DNA from: Psychromonas algarum
Lineage (GTDB): Bacteria > Pseudomonadota > Gammaproteobacteria > Enterobacterales > Psychromonadaceae
NCBI RefSeq assembly: GCF_004376845.1
Contig: NZ_SNUW01000008.1
Span: forward strand, 62,001 to 126,000
Length of the DNA stretch: 64,000 nt
Direction: 5' to 3'
In this document: one piece after another, positions 29,524-39,021 of the stretch
How positions within the stretch are numbered: position 1 is the stretch's first letter
How the letters are laid out: each line of letters opens with the position of its first letter
The notes under the pieces: generated by a model
Database searches by the model: none
What the model was told of the DNA's origin: nothing
Seen by the model: the letters and a program-made list of their open reading frames with translations, nothing else
Made by a program: the position numbers and the translations under genes

Positions 29524-29874
29524 ATGACAAGTATTATTTTTTACCATAATCCACGTTGCTCTAAAAGCCGTGAAACATTAGCTTTAGTTAAAAATACTCA
29601 GCATGATGTTGAAATAATAAAATATTTAGAAACTGCGCCATCAAATGAAACAATTAAACAGTTAATTTCACAATTAGGCTTTACCTCTGCTCGACAATTA
29701 ATGCGTACAAAGGAAAAACTATATAGAGAGTTAAACCTTGCATCTGAAGAAGATGAATCGGCATTAATAGCAGTAATGCATGCGAATCCATCATTAATTG
29801 AACGGCCTATTGTCGTTGCTAATGGAAAAGCAGCGATCGGTCGTCCGCCAGAATCGGTATTAGCGATCCTTTAA
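29524..29874 (+). CDS. yfgD: ArsC-family thioredoxin-fold protein (YfgD-like)
   Basis: A 116-residue protein of the arsenate reductase ArsC family. The Cys of HNPRCSKSRETL is the catalytic position. ERPIVVANGKAAIGRPPE near the C-terminus is the usual substrate loop. The HNPRCSKSR wording and LMRTKEKLYRELNL follow E. coli YfgD rather than true ArsC (HNPACGTSR), so arsenate reduction is uncertain. No arsB or arsR is nearby. The ATG at 29524 has GAGG upstream. The longer frame overlaps ycgN. Confidence 0.85.
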   Translation: MTSIIFYHNPRCSKSRETLALVKNTQHDVEIIKYLETAPSNETIKQLISQLGFTSARQLMRTKEKLYRELNLASEEDESALIAVMHANPSLIERPIVVANGKAAIGRPPESVLAIL

Positions 29875-29916
29875 CTGTCGTTACCACTATTTAGCGTATT
29901 AACTAAAAGGATTTAG

Positions 29917-30297
29917 ATGAGCACTTTACAATTTCAACGTCTTGCACAATGTGGGTATTTTGGACTGTTATTATTGGTACCTATTTGGCATCTGTATTTA
30001 TCCCCACCTGCATTAGATATTAATCCATGGTTGATAACGGCCATTTGGTTTATTCCACTCTTATTCCCATTAAAAGGGATCCTTAAAGGTAATCCATACA
30101 CTTATGCTTGGAGTGGTTTTATTTCGCTCATATATGTTATGCACGCGTGTGTCATATTAATGAGTGGTGCAGAACTAGGATTAGCCATTATTGAGTTAAT
30201 TTTAGCGAGTTTATTTTTAGCGGGTAATATTTATTTTGCTAAACATAAAGGGCGAGAACTAGGATTAAGTATTCGTAAAAAGAAATCTAAAGAATAA
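29917..30297 (+). CDS. DUF2069 membrane protein
   Basis: A 126-residue inner-membrane protein with four predicted hydrophobic segments and a basic C-terminal tail (RKKKSKE). The WLITAIWFIPLLFPLKGILKGNPYTYAW region marks the DUF2069 family, which is often next to the ArsC/YfgD-like gene and hda in Vibrio and Shewanella. No function is known. It ends just before a strong bidirectional terminator. Confidence 0.8.
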   Translation: MSTLQFQRLAQCGYFGLLLLVPIWHLYLSPPALDINPWLITAIWFIPLLFPLKGILKGNPYTYAWSGFISLIYVMHACVILMSGAELGLAIIELILASLFLAGNIYFAKHKGRELGLSIRKKKSKE

Positions 30298-30312
30298 TTT
30301 TAAATACTATTA

Positions 30313-30349
30313 AAAAGATAAAGCCACTCGCTGAGTGGCTTTATCTTTT
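30313..30349. terminator. Bidirectional terminator between the DUF2069 gene and hda
   Basis: A perfect 17-pair stem (30313-30329 with 30333-30349) and a three-base loop. A tract at the left base and T tract at the right serve both strands. It lies 3 bases from the hda stop. Confidence 0.9.
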
Positions 30350-30352
30350 AGG

Positions 30353-31081
30353 CTATAAACGTAAGACATCTTTTACAAAGGGGATGGTTAGTTTACGTTT
30401 TGCTTCCAATGAAGCGTTATCCAATTGATCTAATGTATTCAATAACATGCACATTTCACGAGAAAGTCGATTAAGTAAAAAGCGACCAACATCAATTGGC
30501 AAACGCATTCCTTTTAATTGTGCTCGCAATTGTAATGCACCTAATTTCTCTTCATCGGTAAGAGGCTCCAAGTGGTGACAAGCCCCCCACTCTAAACGGG
30601 AAACAAGATCGACCAACTCAATACCAATTTGCTTTGGTAAGTCACTAGCAACAATAACTAAGCTCGCACCAGGGACTCTATGCTCTTTGTTGTCTAACCA
30701 GCGATTATAAAAATCAAATAATGCTTTTTCCCACTTTTTATTACCAGCAATTGCATCTACATTATCAATACAAACTAAAGTAACATTTTCCATATTTTCA
30801 AAAATATCTAAGGTCATACTGCGGTGATGATGCAAGGGAATATAAGCAACACTTTCTCCACGTTCATCAATTTCAGAACATAAAGCATGTAATAAATGTG
30901 AGCGGCCACTTCCAGATTCTCCCCACATATACAAAATAGGCTCACCTATCCCTACTACACTATTTTTAAGTAGGGTTAATAGTTCAGCATTTTGTCCTGG
31001 GTAAAAACTAGCAAACGTTTCATCGTCTGGAAATTTTAACGCTAATAATGGATATTGAAATCGTAATTCATCTTGAGGCAT
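30353..31081 (-). CDS. hda: DnaA regulatory inactivator Hda
   Basis: A 242-residue AAA+ protein that with the beta clamp stimulates ATP hydrolysis by DnaA after initiation. P-loop-like GESGSGRSHLLHA and VCIDNVDAIAG (Walker B) are present, with SRLEWG near sensor 1 and the C-terminal RKLTIPFVKDVLRL. The N-terminal clamp-binding motif, QLSLPL in E. coli, is replaced by FQYPLLAL. I chose the ATG at 31081, preceded by AGAG, because it gives the family N-terminus. An ATG seven codons earlier overlaps the DUF2066 gene and lacks a ribosome site. Confidence 0.92.
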   Translation of the reverse strand: MPQDELRFQYPLLALKFPDDETFASFYPGQNAELLTLLKNSVVGIGEPILYMWGESGSGRSHLLHALCSEIDERGESVAYIPLHHHRSMTLDIFENMENVTLVCIDNVDAIAGNKKWEKALFDFYNRWLDNKEHRVPGASLVIVASDLPKQIGIELVDLVSRLEWGACHHLEPLTDEEKLGALQLRAQLKGMRLPIDVGRFLLNRLSREMCMLLNTLDQLDNASLEAKRKLTIPFVKDVLRL

Positions 31082-31089
31082 TAAATTCT

Positions 31090-32139
31090 CTATGGTTTCC
31101 ATTTATAAAAGAATGTAGATCCTGACGACAAATCTTTTTGTAAATGTGTTTGTACATTCAAGGCATTCTTTAAACTCATCAAACCACCTTTCAGTGTCAC
31201 TGACACTTTTACTTGATGTTCTGAGATGTAGACAATTTCAAAAGAGTCTACTGCATTTAAGCCATCTAATAATGAATTTAAACCTGTTAAATCTTTTAAA
31301 GAATTAATATTTTTAACATTTAATTCCTGTGTTAATTTTTCTCCATTATTTTCTAAAATGGCAAATTGTTTTGCATAATAATCAGCAATATCACTGAGCA
31401 TAATAGACATTACATACGATTTAGAGCCTCTATTTGTTTGTTTTATTAACACCTTACTTTTTTTACTTTGCGCATTGTATTGCACTAATTCCCATTTTAA
31501 TTGTGATTTACCATCGCCTGTTTTTACTAAATTAGCTAATACAAAATATTCAGCATCATAACGCTTTGAAGCATTTGCAATGGTTTGATAAAAACGTCCG
31601 CTTATATCTGATGCTCTAATTGCAAGTGAGTCATCTAAATCAATTAATGGAAATTGTGCACTAATACCTCGTGTTAATTGTGATTTTGTTAATCCCCAAG
31701 AAATAGAACTATCTTGACTGCTATTTATCATATGCTCTGAAGTAATTTGTCTGTCTTCATTAACTAACCAAATTAAAGGTTTAGGACGAGTTTCTCCCCA
31801 AATAGGTTGTTGCATATCAACTAAAGCTTTATTAATTTTGCGTGAATCAAATAGAGCATAGTAAAAACGAGCATTACCAATTTGTTGGTAACCGAATTGC
31901 GATAATATAGAAGAGATATGTTTTGTTAGCGCTTTACTTTCATCTAATTTATTAACATCGATGTTACCAGAAACTTTAATGAGCACTTGCTGTAAAGCTT
32001 GCTCTCTTAATTCTCCTTCATTCGCTCCCTGCGCTAAGACTAAGCCTTTATATGGGCTTATTTCAGGTAAAGCGATACTGTGCACCGAAAAAAATATACT
32101 TATTACAGCAACAACACGTACCAACACATTAATTTTCAT
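31090..32139 (-). CDS. DUF2066 periplasmic protein
   Basis: A 349-residue protein with a signal peptide (about residues 1-23). Early segments GLVLAQGANEGELREQALQQVLIKVSGN are the DUF2066 signature. No catalytic motif is recognised. The gene lies between hda (downstream on the same strand, near-overlapping) and the divergent purM, the same arrangement as in Vibrio and Shewanella. Confidence 0.8.
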   Translation of the reverse strand: MKINVLVRVVAVISIFFSVHSIALPEISPYKGLVLAQGANEGELREQALQQVLIKVSGNIDVNKLDESKALTKHISSILSQFGYQQIGNARFYYALFDSRKINKALVDMQQPIWGETRPKPLIWLVNEDRQITSEHMINSSQDSSISWGLTKSQLTRGISAQFPLIDLDDSLAIRASDISGRFYQTIANASKRYDAEYFVLANLVKTGDGKSQLKWELVQYNAQSKKSKVLIKQTNRGSKSYVMSIMLSDIADYYAKQFAILENNGEKLTQELNVKNINSLKDLTGLNSLLDGLNAVDSFEIVYISEHQVKVSVTLKGGLMSLKNALNVQTHLQKDLSSGSTFFYKWKP

Positions 32140-32419
32140 CTACTTACACAACCATTTTAATTATTTATATAAAACAGATCATAAGCAGATCTTGTGTTAA
32201 TGCAAGTATCAGTGAATCAATATGCAATAAAATAACTTAAAAATTAGCCTGATTTAACAGCTTAGGCGCCAGATATGTAAAAACTTACATTAAAAGTACA
32301 AATTCTTATCAGAAATAATTCGATCCTAGTCATATAAATGCTAAAATACGCGCAATTTTTACCTTCTAAACTTTTTAAAGCGATATTCGCTTTTAACTTC
32401 TATTTTGTGGGGAATACAA

Positions 32420-33460
32420 GTGAGCAACCAAAAAAACTCTTTAAGCTACAAAGACGCTGGTGTTGATATTGACGCAGGTACAGCATTAGTTGAACGTATT
32501 AAAGGTGTAGCAAAGCGCACTAAACGTCCAGAAGTAATGGGCGGACTTGGTGGTTTTGGGGCTTTATGTCAACTGCCAACTGGTTATAAAGAGCCATTAT
32601 TAGTTGCGGGCACTGATGGTGTTGGCACAAAATTACGTTTAGCAATTGACCTTAAAAAACATGACACTGTAGGTATCGATCTAGTTGCAATGTGTGTAAA
32701 CGATCTTATCGTACAAGGTGCTGAGCCACTATTCTTCTTAGACTACTATGCAACAGGTAAATTAGATGTAGACGTAGCAGCAGACGTAGTAACAGGTATC
32801 GGTGAGGGTTGTTTATTATCAAACTGTTCATTAATCGGTGGTGAAACTGCTGAAATGCCAGGCATGTACGAAGGTGATGATTACGATATCGCAGGTTTCT
32901 GTGTTGGTGTTGTTGAAAAGTCAGAAGCTATCGATGGTACTAAAGTTGCTGCTGGTGATGCTTTAATCGCAGTAGGTTCAAGTGGTCCTCACTCGAACGG
33001 TTACTCGTTAGTACGTAAGATTTTAGAAGTATCAAAAGCAGACACAAGCGCACCATTCGGTGACTCTACGCTAGGTGACACTCTATTAACACCAACTAAA
33101 ATTTATGTTAAATCAACATTAGAATTAATTAAAAACTGTCCAGTACATGCTATCTCACATATTACCGGTGGTGGTTTCTGGGAAAATATCCCACGAGTAT
33201 TACCAGCTGGCAGTAAAGCGGTTGTTGATGGAAGCAGTTGGGAATGGCCTGCAATTTTTAACTGGTTACAAGAAAATGGTAACGTTGAAACAGAAGAAAT
33301 GTACCGTACATTCAACTGTGGTGTTGGGCTTATGATCGTTGTTCCTGCTGCTGAAAAAGACAAAGCAGTTGAGATTTTAAATGCACAAGGTGAAAATGCT
33401 TGGGTATTAGGTCATATCGAAGATGCAGCTGAAGGTGAATCTCAAGTAGAGATAAAATAA
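32420..33460 (+). CDS. purM: Phosphoribosylformylglycinamidine cyclo-ligase
   Basis: A 346-residue AIR synthetase, the fifth step of purine synthesis. [14 protein letters not shown] at the start, [23 protein letters not shown] and [14 protein letters not shown] are conserved. The start is GTG at 32420, with GGGGA about 6 bases upstream. The frame is open five codons further back at TTG, which would hold the ribosome site. purN follows after 4 bases. I did not find a convincing PurR operator upstream. Confidence 0.96.
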   Translation: MSNQKNSLSYKDAGVDIDAGTALVERIKGVAKRTKRPEVMGGLGGFGALCQLPTGYKEPLLVAGTDGVGTKLRLAIDLKKHDTVGIDLVAMCVNDLIVQGAEPLFFLDYYATGKLDVDVAADVVTGIGEGCLLSNCSLIGGETAEMPGMYEGDDYDIAGFCVGVVEKSEAIDGTKVAAGDALIAVGSSGPHSNGYSLVRKILEVSKADTSAPFGDSTLGDTLLTPTKIYVKSTLELIKNCPVHAISHITGGGFWENIPRVLPAGSKAVVDGSSWEWPAIFNWLQENGNVETEEMYRTFNCGVGLMIVVPAAEKDKAVEILNAQGENAWVLGHIEDAAEGESQVEIK

Positions 33461-33464
33461 TATC

Positions 33465-34118
33465 ATGGTAACTAAAAAGATAGTTGTACTTATCTCTGGT
33501 AACGGCAGTAACCTGCAAGCACTAATCGATAAATTACATAAGCAACAAGTCAATAATCATAACATCGAAATCATTGCAGTTATCAGCAATAAAACAGATG
33601 CTTATGGATTACAACGTGCTACTGAAGCTAATATCCCCGCGATCTTAATTGAAAGCAAAGGTATTAGTTCACGTGAAGAATACGATAGGTTGTTAACAGC
33701 AGAGTTAGATAAACTGCAGCCAGATCTTATTTTATTGGCTGGATTTATGCGCATTTTAACACCAGATTTTGTTAACCAATATTCAGGTAAAATGCTAAAC
33801 ATCCATCCGTCTTTGTTACCAAAATATCAAGGTGTAAATACCTACCAACGCGCTATCGATGCTGGTGAAAAAGAACATGGTGCGACGGTACACTTTGTGA
33901 CACCAGAGTTAGACAGTGGACCAACCGTGTTACAAGCTAAAGTTCCTATCTTCGAAGAAGATAATGCACAAGAATTAGCAGAACGCGTATTAACACAAGA
34001 ACACCAAATTTATGCACTTGCTGCTTCGTGGTTTATTGATGGACGTTTAGTTATGCAAGATAACTATGCTTTATTGGATGGTAAACAGCTTGGTGAATTT
34101 GGTTATGCGCCTGATTAA
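33465..34118 (+). CDS. purN: Phosphoribosylglycinamide formyltransferase
   Basis: A 217-residue GAR transformylase using 10-formyl-tetrahydrofolate, the third step of purine synthesis. Motifs are VLISGNGSNLQALID near the N-terminus, catalytic Asn and His in NIHPSLLPKYQG, and Asp in ELDSGPTVLQAKVPI. It is coupled to purM by a 4-base gap and closed by a terminator. Confidence 0.96.
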   Translation: MVTKKIVVLISGNGSNLQALIDKLHKQQVNNHNIEIIAVISNKTDAYGLQRATEANIPAILIESKGISSREEYDRLLTAELDKLQPDLILLAGFMRILTPDFVNQYSGKMLNIHPSLLPKYQGVNTYQRAIDAGEKEHGATVHFVTPELDSGPTVLQAKVPIFEEDNAQELAERVLTQEHQIYALAASWFIDGRLVMQDNYALLDGKQLGEFGYAPD

Positions 34119-34147
34119 TCACTATTAATTAAACGCATTATCAACTT

Positions 34148-34175
34148 AAAAAACCGAAGCTTGCTTCGGTTTTTT
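34148..34175. terminator. Bidirectional terminator between purN and lrgB
   Basis: Stem AAAAAACCGAA / TTCGGTTTTTT with a six-base loop GCTTGC, giving A and T tracts for both strands. It lies 29 bases after purN and 5 bases after lrgB. Confidence 0.85.
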
Positions 34176-34180
34176 TATCA

Positions 34181-34861
34181 TTATTGAATAATTAAATGGT
34201 ATAAAAAAGGCATTAATACCGCAGATAATATGGCACAAATAATTAATGCTATAGATGAGAAAGCTCCCGATTCTTCATCTTCTTCCAATGCTTTTGCTGT
34301 CCCCAATGCATGTGAAGCACAGCCTATTGCAACACCTATTGCTTGTTTATTATGTACTCTGCATAATTTTAAAAATGGTATGCCTATGCTTGCACCGATA
34401 ATTCCTACAAAAATAACCATCGCAGCAGTTAATGAAACAATACCATTCAAGTTTTGGCTGATCCCCATGGCAATAGGCGTAGTAACAGATTGAGCCGCAA
34501 AAGAGGCTGCAGTGATCAAATCAGCTCCAAGGAACGGCATAATGAAAAATGCACAAGTAAAAGCCACAAACACAGCTAATAAACAGGCACTCAAAATATA
34601 TTTAAGGCGAGACTGGATCACTCGTAACTGTAGATATAAGGGAACAGCCAACGCAACAATAGCAGGCTCTAATAACGCAGTGATTAATTTAGTACCTTGC
34701 TGATATTCAATGAAAGAAATATCAAATGCTAACAAAACTGCAATTAAACTAAAAATCGTAACAAGTACGGGATTTAATAATGCAATTGGTTTTAATGTGT
34801 ATAGTTTTTTAGACATAAAAAACAATAACAAAGTCAGTGGTGCTGCAATATAAATAAACAT
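34181..34861 (-). CDS. lrgB: LrgB/CidB-family membrane protein
   Basis: A 226-residue protein with six or seven membrane segments. The family's central ITAASFAAQSVTTPIAMGIS and the C-terminal ASHALGTAKALEEDEESGAFSS are conserved. LrgB-type proteins act with LrgA in murein hydrolase control or in export of small metabolites such as pyruvate. It overlaps lrgA as TAATG, so the pair is translationally coupled. Confidence 0.88.
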   Translation of the reverse strand: MFIYIAAPLTLLLFFMSKKLYTLKPIALLNPVLVTIFSLIAVLLAFDISFIEYQQGTKLITALLEPAIVALAVPLYLQLRVIQSRLKYILSACLLAVFVAFTCAFFIMPFLGADLITAASFAAQSVTTPIAMGISQNLNGIVSLTAAMVIFVGIIGASIGIPFLKLCRVHNKQAIGVAIGCASHALGTAKALEEDEESGAFSSIALIICAILSAVLMPFLYHLIIQ

Positions 34862-35355
34862 TATTTTTCCTCTTTAACTAACCACTGATAACAATGCCCT
34901 ACCAGAAACATAGTTAATAACGTGGTAAAAAATAAAGAAAAAACAATCACTAACCAATGAGCTGCAATCAAATCAAAATAATTAATCAAACCAACACCAA
35001 CTGGAATAAATAATAACGCTAAATATTTTAATATTAAATTCCCAGTAAACTCAATCCAAGTTAATTTTACTACCCCCAATGACAGCGCAACAAATAGCAT
35101 TAACATGGCTAATATAGATGCAGGAAAAGTACTTTGAAAATAACCAATAATGACCTTAGCAATTGATAAAAAAAGCATAATAATCAACAGTCCTAATAAA
35201 ATTTGTAAACTATTTTTGACAAAACGGGCCGTATCTTGCTTTTTATTTAAAGCTTTAGCTGCGGCTAACTTTTTATCATTTTTTACATCATTAGAAAGTA
35301 CTATTTCAGCTTGTTCTTCTGCTCTTGGAGGATGTTTATTAACCTGTTTAACCAT
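34861..35355 (-). CDS. lrgA: LrgA/CidA-family holin-like protein with long N-terminal extension
   Basis: A 164-residue protein. The C-terminal 115 residues are the LrgA domain with four membrane segments (QILLGLLIIMLFLSIAKVI onward; FPASILAMLMLFVAL is the family core). About 48 charged, Lys- and Glu-rich residues precede it, more than the usual 10-25 in this family. It is first in the lrgAB pair and divergent from murQ (86 bases), which recycles cell-wall sugar. Confidence 0.85.
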   Translation of the reverse strand: MVKQVNKHPPRAEEQAEIVLSNDVKNDKKLAAAKALNKKQDTARFVKNSLQILLGLLIIMLFLSIAKVIIGYFQSTFPASILAMLMLFVALSLGVVKLTWIEFTGNLILKYLALLFIPVGVGLINYFDLIAAHWLVIVFSLFFTTLLTMFLVGHCYQWLVKEEK

Positions 35356-35441
35356 GATATCAATTCAACTCTATTTAATGAGCTGTTAGTATAACAACTT
35401 ACTTCCTATGAGTTAAAAACTATTAAACTTAAGAGCCTATT

Positions 35442-36335
35442 ATGAGCTTATCTTTACAACAATTTACAACTGAAAGTCGCAATAAAGCCAGTGAGAATAT
35501 CGATACATTATCAACCTTAGATATGCTCACTATTATCAATAATGAAGATAAAAAAGTAGCGCTTGCGATTAGTACGATTTTGCCGCAAATAGCACAAGCT
35601 GTAGATGCCATTAAACAAGCATTAGATAACGGTGGCCGCTTAATTTATTGTGGAGCAGGAACATCAGGACGTTTAGGTATTTTAGATGCAAGTGAGTGTC
35701 CTCCTACTTTTGGTAGCCCAGAAGAACAAGTCATTGGACTTATTGCTGGCGGTAAAAGTGCGATATTAAAAGCAGTTGAGAATGCAGAAGACAATACACA
35801 AGCAGGTAAAGAAGACTTACAAAAAATACAGATGAATAGTAACGATATTTTAGTTGGTATCGCCGCAAGTGGTCGAACACCTTATGTTATTGGTGCAATG
35901 CAATATGCACAACAGTTAGGCTGTACAGTCATTAGCCTATGTTGTAATCAAAATAGTGAAATGGCAAAAATTGCTGATATTGCATTAGATATTATTGTAG
36001 GGGCTGAAGTTGTTACAGGCTCTTCCAGAATGAAAGCAGGTAGCGCACAAAAAATGGTGCTTAACATGCTAACCACAGGTGCAATGATCAAAAGTGGTAA
36101 GGTATTTGGCAACTTAATGGTAGATGTACAAGCAACCAATGCAAAACTTATTGAGCGACAAAAGAAAATTATAATGGAAGCAACAGATTGCAGTAGAGAA
36201 AAGGCAGAGCAAGCACTAATGGATTCAGGTAATCATTGTAAAACAGCCATTGTAATGATCTTAACAGGCGTTGATGTGCAACAAGCAAAACATAACTTAC
36301 AAAAGAATAAAGGCTTTATTCGACAGTGTATTTAA
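35442..36335 (+). CDS. murQ: N-acetylmuramic acid 6-phosphate etherase
   Basis: A 297-residue SIS-domain enzyme that cleaves the lactyl ether of MurNAc-6-P during cell-wall recycling. Motifs are IYCGAGTSGRLGILDASECPPTFG, AGGKSAILKAVENAEDN, AASGRTPYVIGA and TGSSRMKAGSAQKMVLNMLTT. The sugar-binding Glu residues in DASECP and in AVENAED are kept. No murP transporter or anmK is adjacent, so the substrate may come from another locus. Confidence 0.95.
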   Translation: MSLSLQQFTTESRNKASENIDTLSTLDMLTIINNEDKKVALAISTILPQIAQAVDAIKQALDNGGRLIYCGAGTSGRLGILDASECPPTFGSPEEQVIGLIAGGKSAILKAVENAEDNTQAGKEDLQKIQMNSNDILVGIAASGRTPYVIGAMQYAQQLGCTVISLCCNQNSEMAKIADIALDIIVGAEVVTGSSRMKAGSAQKMVLNMLTTGAMIKSGKVFGNLMVDVQATNAKLIERQKKIIMEATDCSREKAEQALMDSGNHCKTAIVMILTGVDVQQAKHNLQKNKGFIRQCI

Positions 36336-36363
36336 TAGCAATTACATTGCGATTGCGATAATA
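36333..36363. repeat. Possible terminal-repeat-only remnant of the MITE family
   Basis: Directly at the murQ stop, TAATAGCAATTACATT resembles the left end of the two longer repeats. It is followed at once by ATTGCGATTGCGATAATA, which resembles their right end (about 15 of 18 bases against copy 2). The two ends abut with no internal part. Short A/T-rich matches can arise by chance, so this is tentative. Confidence 0.35.
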
Positions 36364-36380
36364 GAATAATGGTAATAAAA

Positions 36381-36400
36381 AGCCCTGACAATGCAGGGCT
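36381..36400. terminator. Terminator between murQ and galU
   Basis: A seven-pair stem AGCCCTG / CAGGGCT with a six-base loop. Flanking A and T stretches on either side suit both convergent genes. Confidence 0.65.
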
Positions 36401-36431
36401 ATATTTACAACAAATAAATTAATTAAAGGTT

Positions 36432-37262
36432 TTACTCATCTTTATAAATATTTTCATATACATAGTTAGTCGCTTCAATATATCCAGGAACACTACCACA
36501 ATCAAAACGCTTACCTTTAAATTTATACGCTAATACACAACCAGATTTAGCTTGCTCTAATAAAGCGTCAGTAATTTGCACTTCACCGCCTTTACCTGGT
36601 TTTGTATTTTCTAGAATATCAAAAATATCAGGAGTTAAAATATAACGCCCAATAATCGCCAAATTACTTGGTGCAGTACCTGGAGCAGGTTTTTCAACCA
36701 TATCATCAACACGATAAATATCATCACGGATGATAGAGCCTTTAATCACACCATATTTATGAATTTCTTCTTCAGGTACTTCTTCTACAGCAACAATAGA
36801 ACAACGGAATTGTTGGTACAAAGCCACCATTTGTTTTAGAACACCGTCACCTTCTTGATTGATACATAAATCATCAGCAAGTACGACAGCAAAAGGTTGA
36901 TCTCCGATCAACTCTTTACCAATTAATATTGCATGCCCTAAACCTTTCATTTGACGCTGGCGAATAAAAGAAAAACGAGCGTTATCCATAATTTTACGGA
37001 TATCTTTTAGTTTCTCTTCTTTTGGCGTACCACTAATTTCATTTTCTAATTCATAATTATGGTCAAAATGATCCGCGATAGAGTGTTTGCCACGACCAAC
37101 AACAATACCCATTCCAGTCATACCAGCTTCAATTGCTTCATCAACACCAAATTCAATCAAAGGTTTATTAACAAGTGGCATCATTTCTTTTGGCATAGAT
37201 TTAGTTGCAGGAAGAAAACGTGTACCGTAACCTGCTGCAGGGAATAAACATTTCTTGATCAT
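36432..37262 (-). CDS. galU: UTP-glucose-1-phosphate uridylyltransferase
   Basis: A 276-residue nucleotidyltransferase that makes UDP-glucose for envelope sugars. The N-terminal signature LFPAAGYGTRFLPATKSMPKEMMPLVNKPLI, then VLADDL, KPAPGTAPSNLAIIGRYI and GKGGEVQITDAL are all present. It is about 25 residues shorter than E. coli GalU, mainly at both ends, as in the compact marine forms. It appears monocistronic between murQ and rluB. Confidence 0.93.
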   Translation of the reverse strand: MIKKCLFPAAGYGTRFLPATKSMPKEMMPLVNKPLIEFGVDEAIEAGMTGMGIVVGRGKHSIADHFDHNYELENEISGTPKEEKLKDIRKIMDNARFSFIRQRQMKGLGHAILIGKELIGDQPFAVVLADDLCINQEGDGVLKQMVALYQQFRCSIVAVEEVPEEEIHKYGVIKGSIIRDDIYRVDDMVEKPAPGTAPSNLAIIGRYILTPDIFDILENTKPGKGGEVQITDALLEQAKSGCVLAYKFKGKRFDCGSVPGYIEATNYVYENIYKDE

Positions 37263-37354
37263 ATTTCACATCCTCTTAATAATTCATTGACTTAAAATAA
37301 CTATATCTTTTTTTGCATGACGATTACATGAAAAAATACAACAATATTAAGTCT

Positions 37355-38227
37355 TTAGCTTCTGGTTCGTGTAACACGACGACGTTCACCCGCTTTACGG
37401 TGCTGATTATGTTTTTTCACAGCACGACGAATTCTCGCCTGAGGGTTAGAAATTTTATTGGTGTCTACACGAACTTTAGTTTCTGTTTCGCGTGGCATAT
37501 TCACCAGTTTACGTAAGTAGTTAACTTCTTTTAGTGACAGTTCTTGCCACCCACCTTGAGGTAATTGATTATTTAAAATAATATTGCCGTAACGAACACG
37601 CATTAAACGGCTAACTTGCAACCCCTGACTTTCCCATAAACGACGAACTTCACGTGTACGGCCTTCAGTTAATACAACATGGAACCAGCGGTTAATGCCT
37701 TCTCCACCATGCTCTTTAATATCTAAGAATTTCGCTTCACCGTCTTCAAGCTGAACGCCCATGCGTAAACGATTTAATATAGCTTCAGTTACATCACCAA
37801 AAACACGAACAGCATATTCACGTTCAATTTGTTGGCTTGGATGCATCATTTTATTGGCAAATTCGCCATCAGTAGTAAATAACAATAAACCAGATGTATT
37901 AATATCAAGACGACCGATTGAAATCCAACGCGCCCCTTTTAGTTGTGGTAAACGATCAAATACCGTTTTTCGTCCTTCTTCATCACTACGTGTGCAAACT
38001 TCACCTTCAGGTTTGTTATACGCTAAAATGCGACAAACAACGCTTTCAGCAGCTTGGTATTTAACAACATGACCATCAACACGGATCACTTGCTCTTGTG
38101 TGACACGTTCGCCTAAGGCAACAATTTTACCATCTAAACTAACACGCCCTTCTTCGATCACTGTTTCCATCTTACGACGAGAACCTAATCCTGCACGTGC
38201 TAAGACTTTTTGTAATTTTTCACTCAT
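37355..38227 (-). CDS. rluB: 23S rRNA pseudouridine(2605) synthase
   Basis: A 290-residue enzyme that isomerises U2605 of 23S rRNA. An N-terminal S4 RNA-binding domain (about residues 1-60, [31 protein letters not shown]) precedes the catalytic domain with Asp in [17 protein letters not shown]. The family ending [23 protein letters not shown] is followed by a basic tail. Position next to yciO and rnm is that of E. coli rluB. Confidence 0.93.
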   Translation of the reverse strand: MSEKLQKVLARAGLGSRRKMETVIEEGRVSLDGKIVALGERVTQEQVIRVDGHVVKYQAAESVVCRILAYNKPEGEVCTRSDEEGRKTVFDRLPQLKGARWISIGRLDINTSGLLLFTTDGEFANKMMHPSQQIEREYAVRVFGDVTEAILNRLRMGVQLEDGEAKFLDIKEHGGEGINRWFHVVLTEGRTREVRRLWESQGLQVSRLMRVRYGNIILNNQLPQGGWQELSLKEVNYLRKLVNMPRETETKVRVDTNKISNPQARIRRAVKKHNQHRKAGERRRVTRTRS

Positions 38228-38338
38228 TTTAAATTCCTTTGGGTAATTCTCATTATGCCAATAAATAGTATCGTCACTTTAGCGTGACTGCTAAAAACGA
38301 GCACTACTAATATTTTATATAACTACTTATATTTTTAT

Positions 38339-38959
38339 TTATAGGAAAGGTGTTAAATCACCCGCCCCTTCTCTTGAAATAACAACTTCATCTTCAGACA
38401 AATCAATCACTGTTGTAGGTGCTTCACCTAAATAACCACCGTTGATGATTAAATCAACTTGATGTTCTAACTGATCTCTAATTTCTTCTGGATCAAACTC
38501 AGTTGTGTTTTTGCCAGGTAAAATAAGGCTAGTTGTCATTAAAGGTGTATCTAACTCTTCTAATAACGCTAAAGCAATCGCATTATCAGGAATACGAATA
38601 CCGATAGTACGCTTACTTGGATTCATTAAACGTTTAGGTAAATCTTTAGTCGATTTAAAAATAAACGTATAAGCGCCCGGCGTATTGTTTTTTAACATTC
38701 GATATGCAGCATTTTCAACACGAGCATAAACAGCAATCTCGGCGAGATCTTTACACACTAAAGTAAAGTTATGTTTTTTACATAAATCTCTGATATGACA
38801 AATACGTTCTAACGCTCGTTTATTATCAATACCACAACCAAGTGCATACCCTGAATCGGTTGGATAAATAACGACCCCACCTTTATTGATTATTTCAGCA
38901 GCCTGTTTCATTAATCGCTTTTGGGGATTATCAGGATGTACATAAAAAAACTGACTCAT
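38339..38959 (-). CDS. yciO: YciO, Sua5/YrdC-domain protein
   Basis: A 206-residue protein with a YrdC fold, related to the enzymes that make threonylcarbamoyl-AMP for tRNA t6A. VVIYPTDSGYALGCGIDNKRALERI and the KRTIGIRIPDN segment are conserved. YciO is a paralogue of TsaC, and its activity in t6A synthesis is disputed. It lies between rluB and rnm as in E. coli. Confidence 0.9.
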   Translation of the reverse strand: MSQFFYVHPDNPQKRLMKQAAEIINKGGVVIYPTDSGYALGCGIDNKRALERICHIRDLCKKHNFTLVCKDLAEIAVYARVENAAYRMLKNNTPGAYTFIFKSTKDLPKRLMNPSKRTIGIRIPDNAIALALLEELDTPLMTTSLILPGKNTTEFDPEEIRDQLEHQVDLIINGGYLGEAPTTVIDLSEDEVVISREGAGDLTPFL

Positions 38960-39021
38960 AAATTACTCTTTAAACATCTCTTAAATGTTAGATAAAAATT
39001 GGGTTAAACATAGTTTGCTAT

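Noticed and set aside
29524-29874. Arsenic-resistance operon
   Set aside because: The ArsC-family protein is YfgD-like and has no arsR or arsB nearby.
32140-32419. PurR operator upstream of purM
   Set aside because: Only a weak half-site (ACGCGCAA) is seen; the palindromic pattern is missing.
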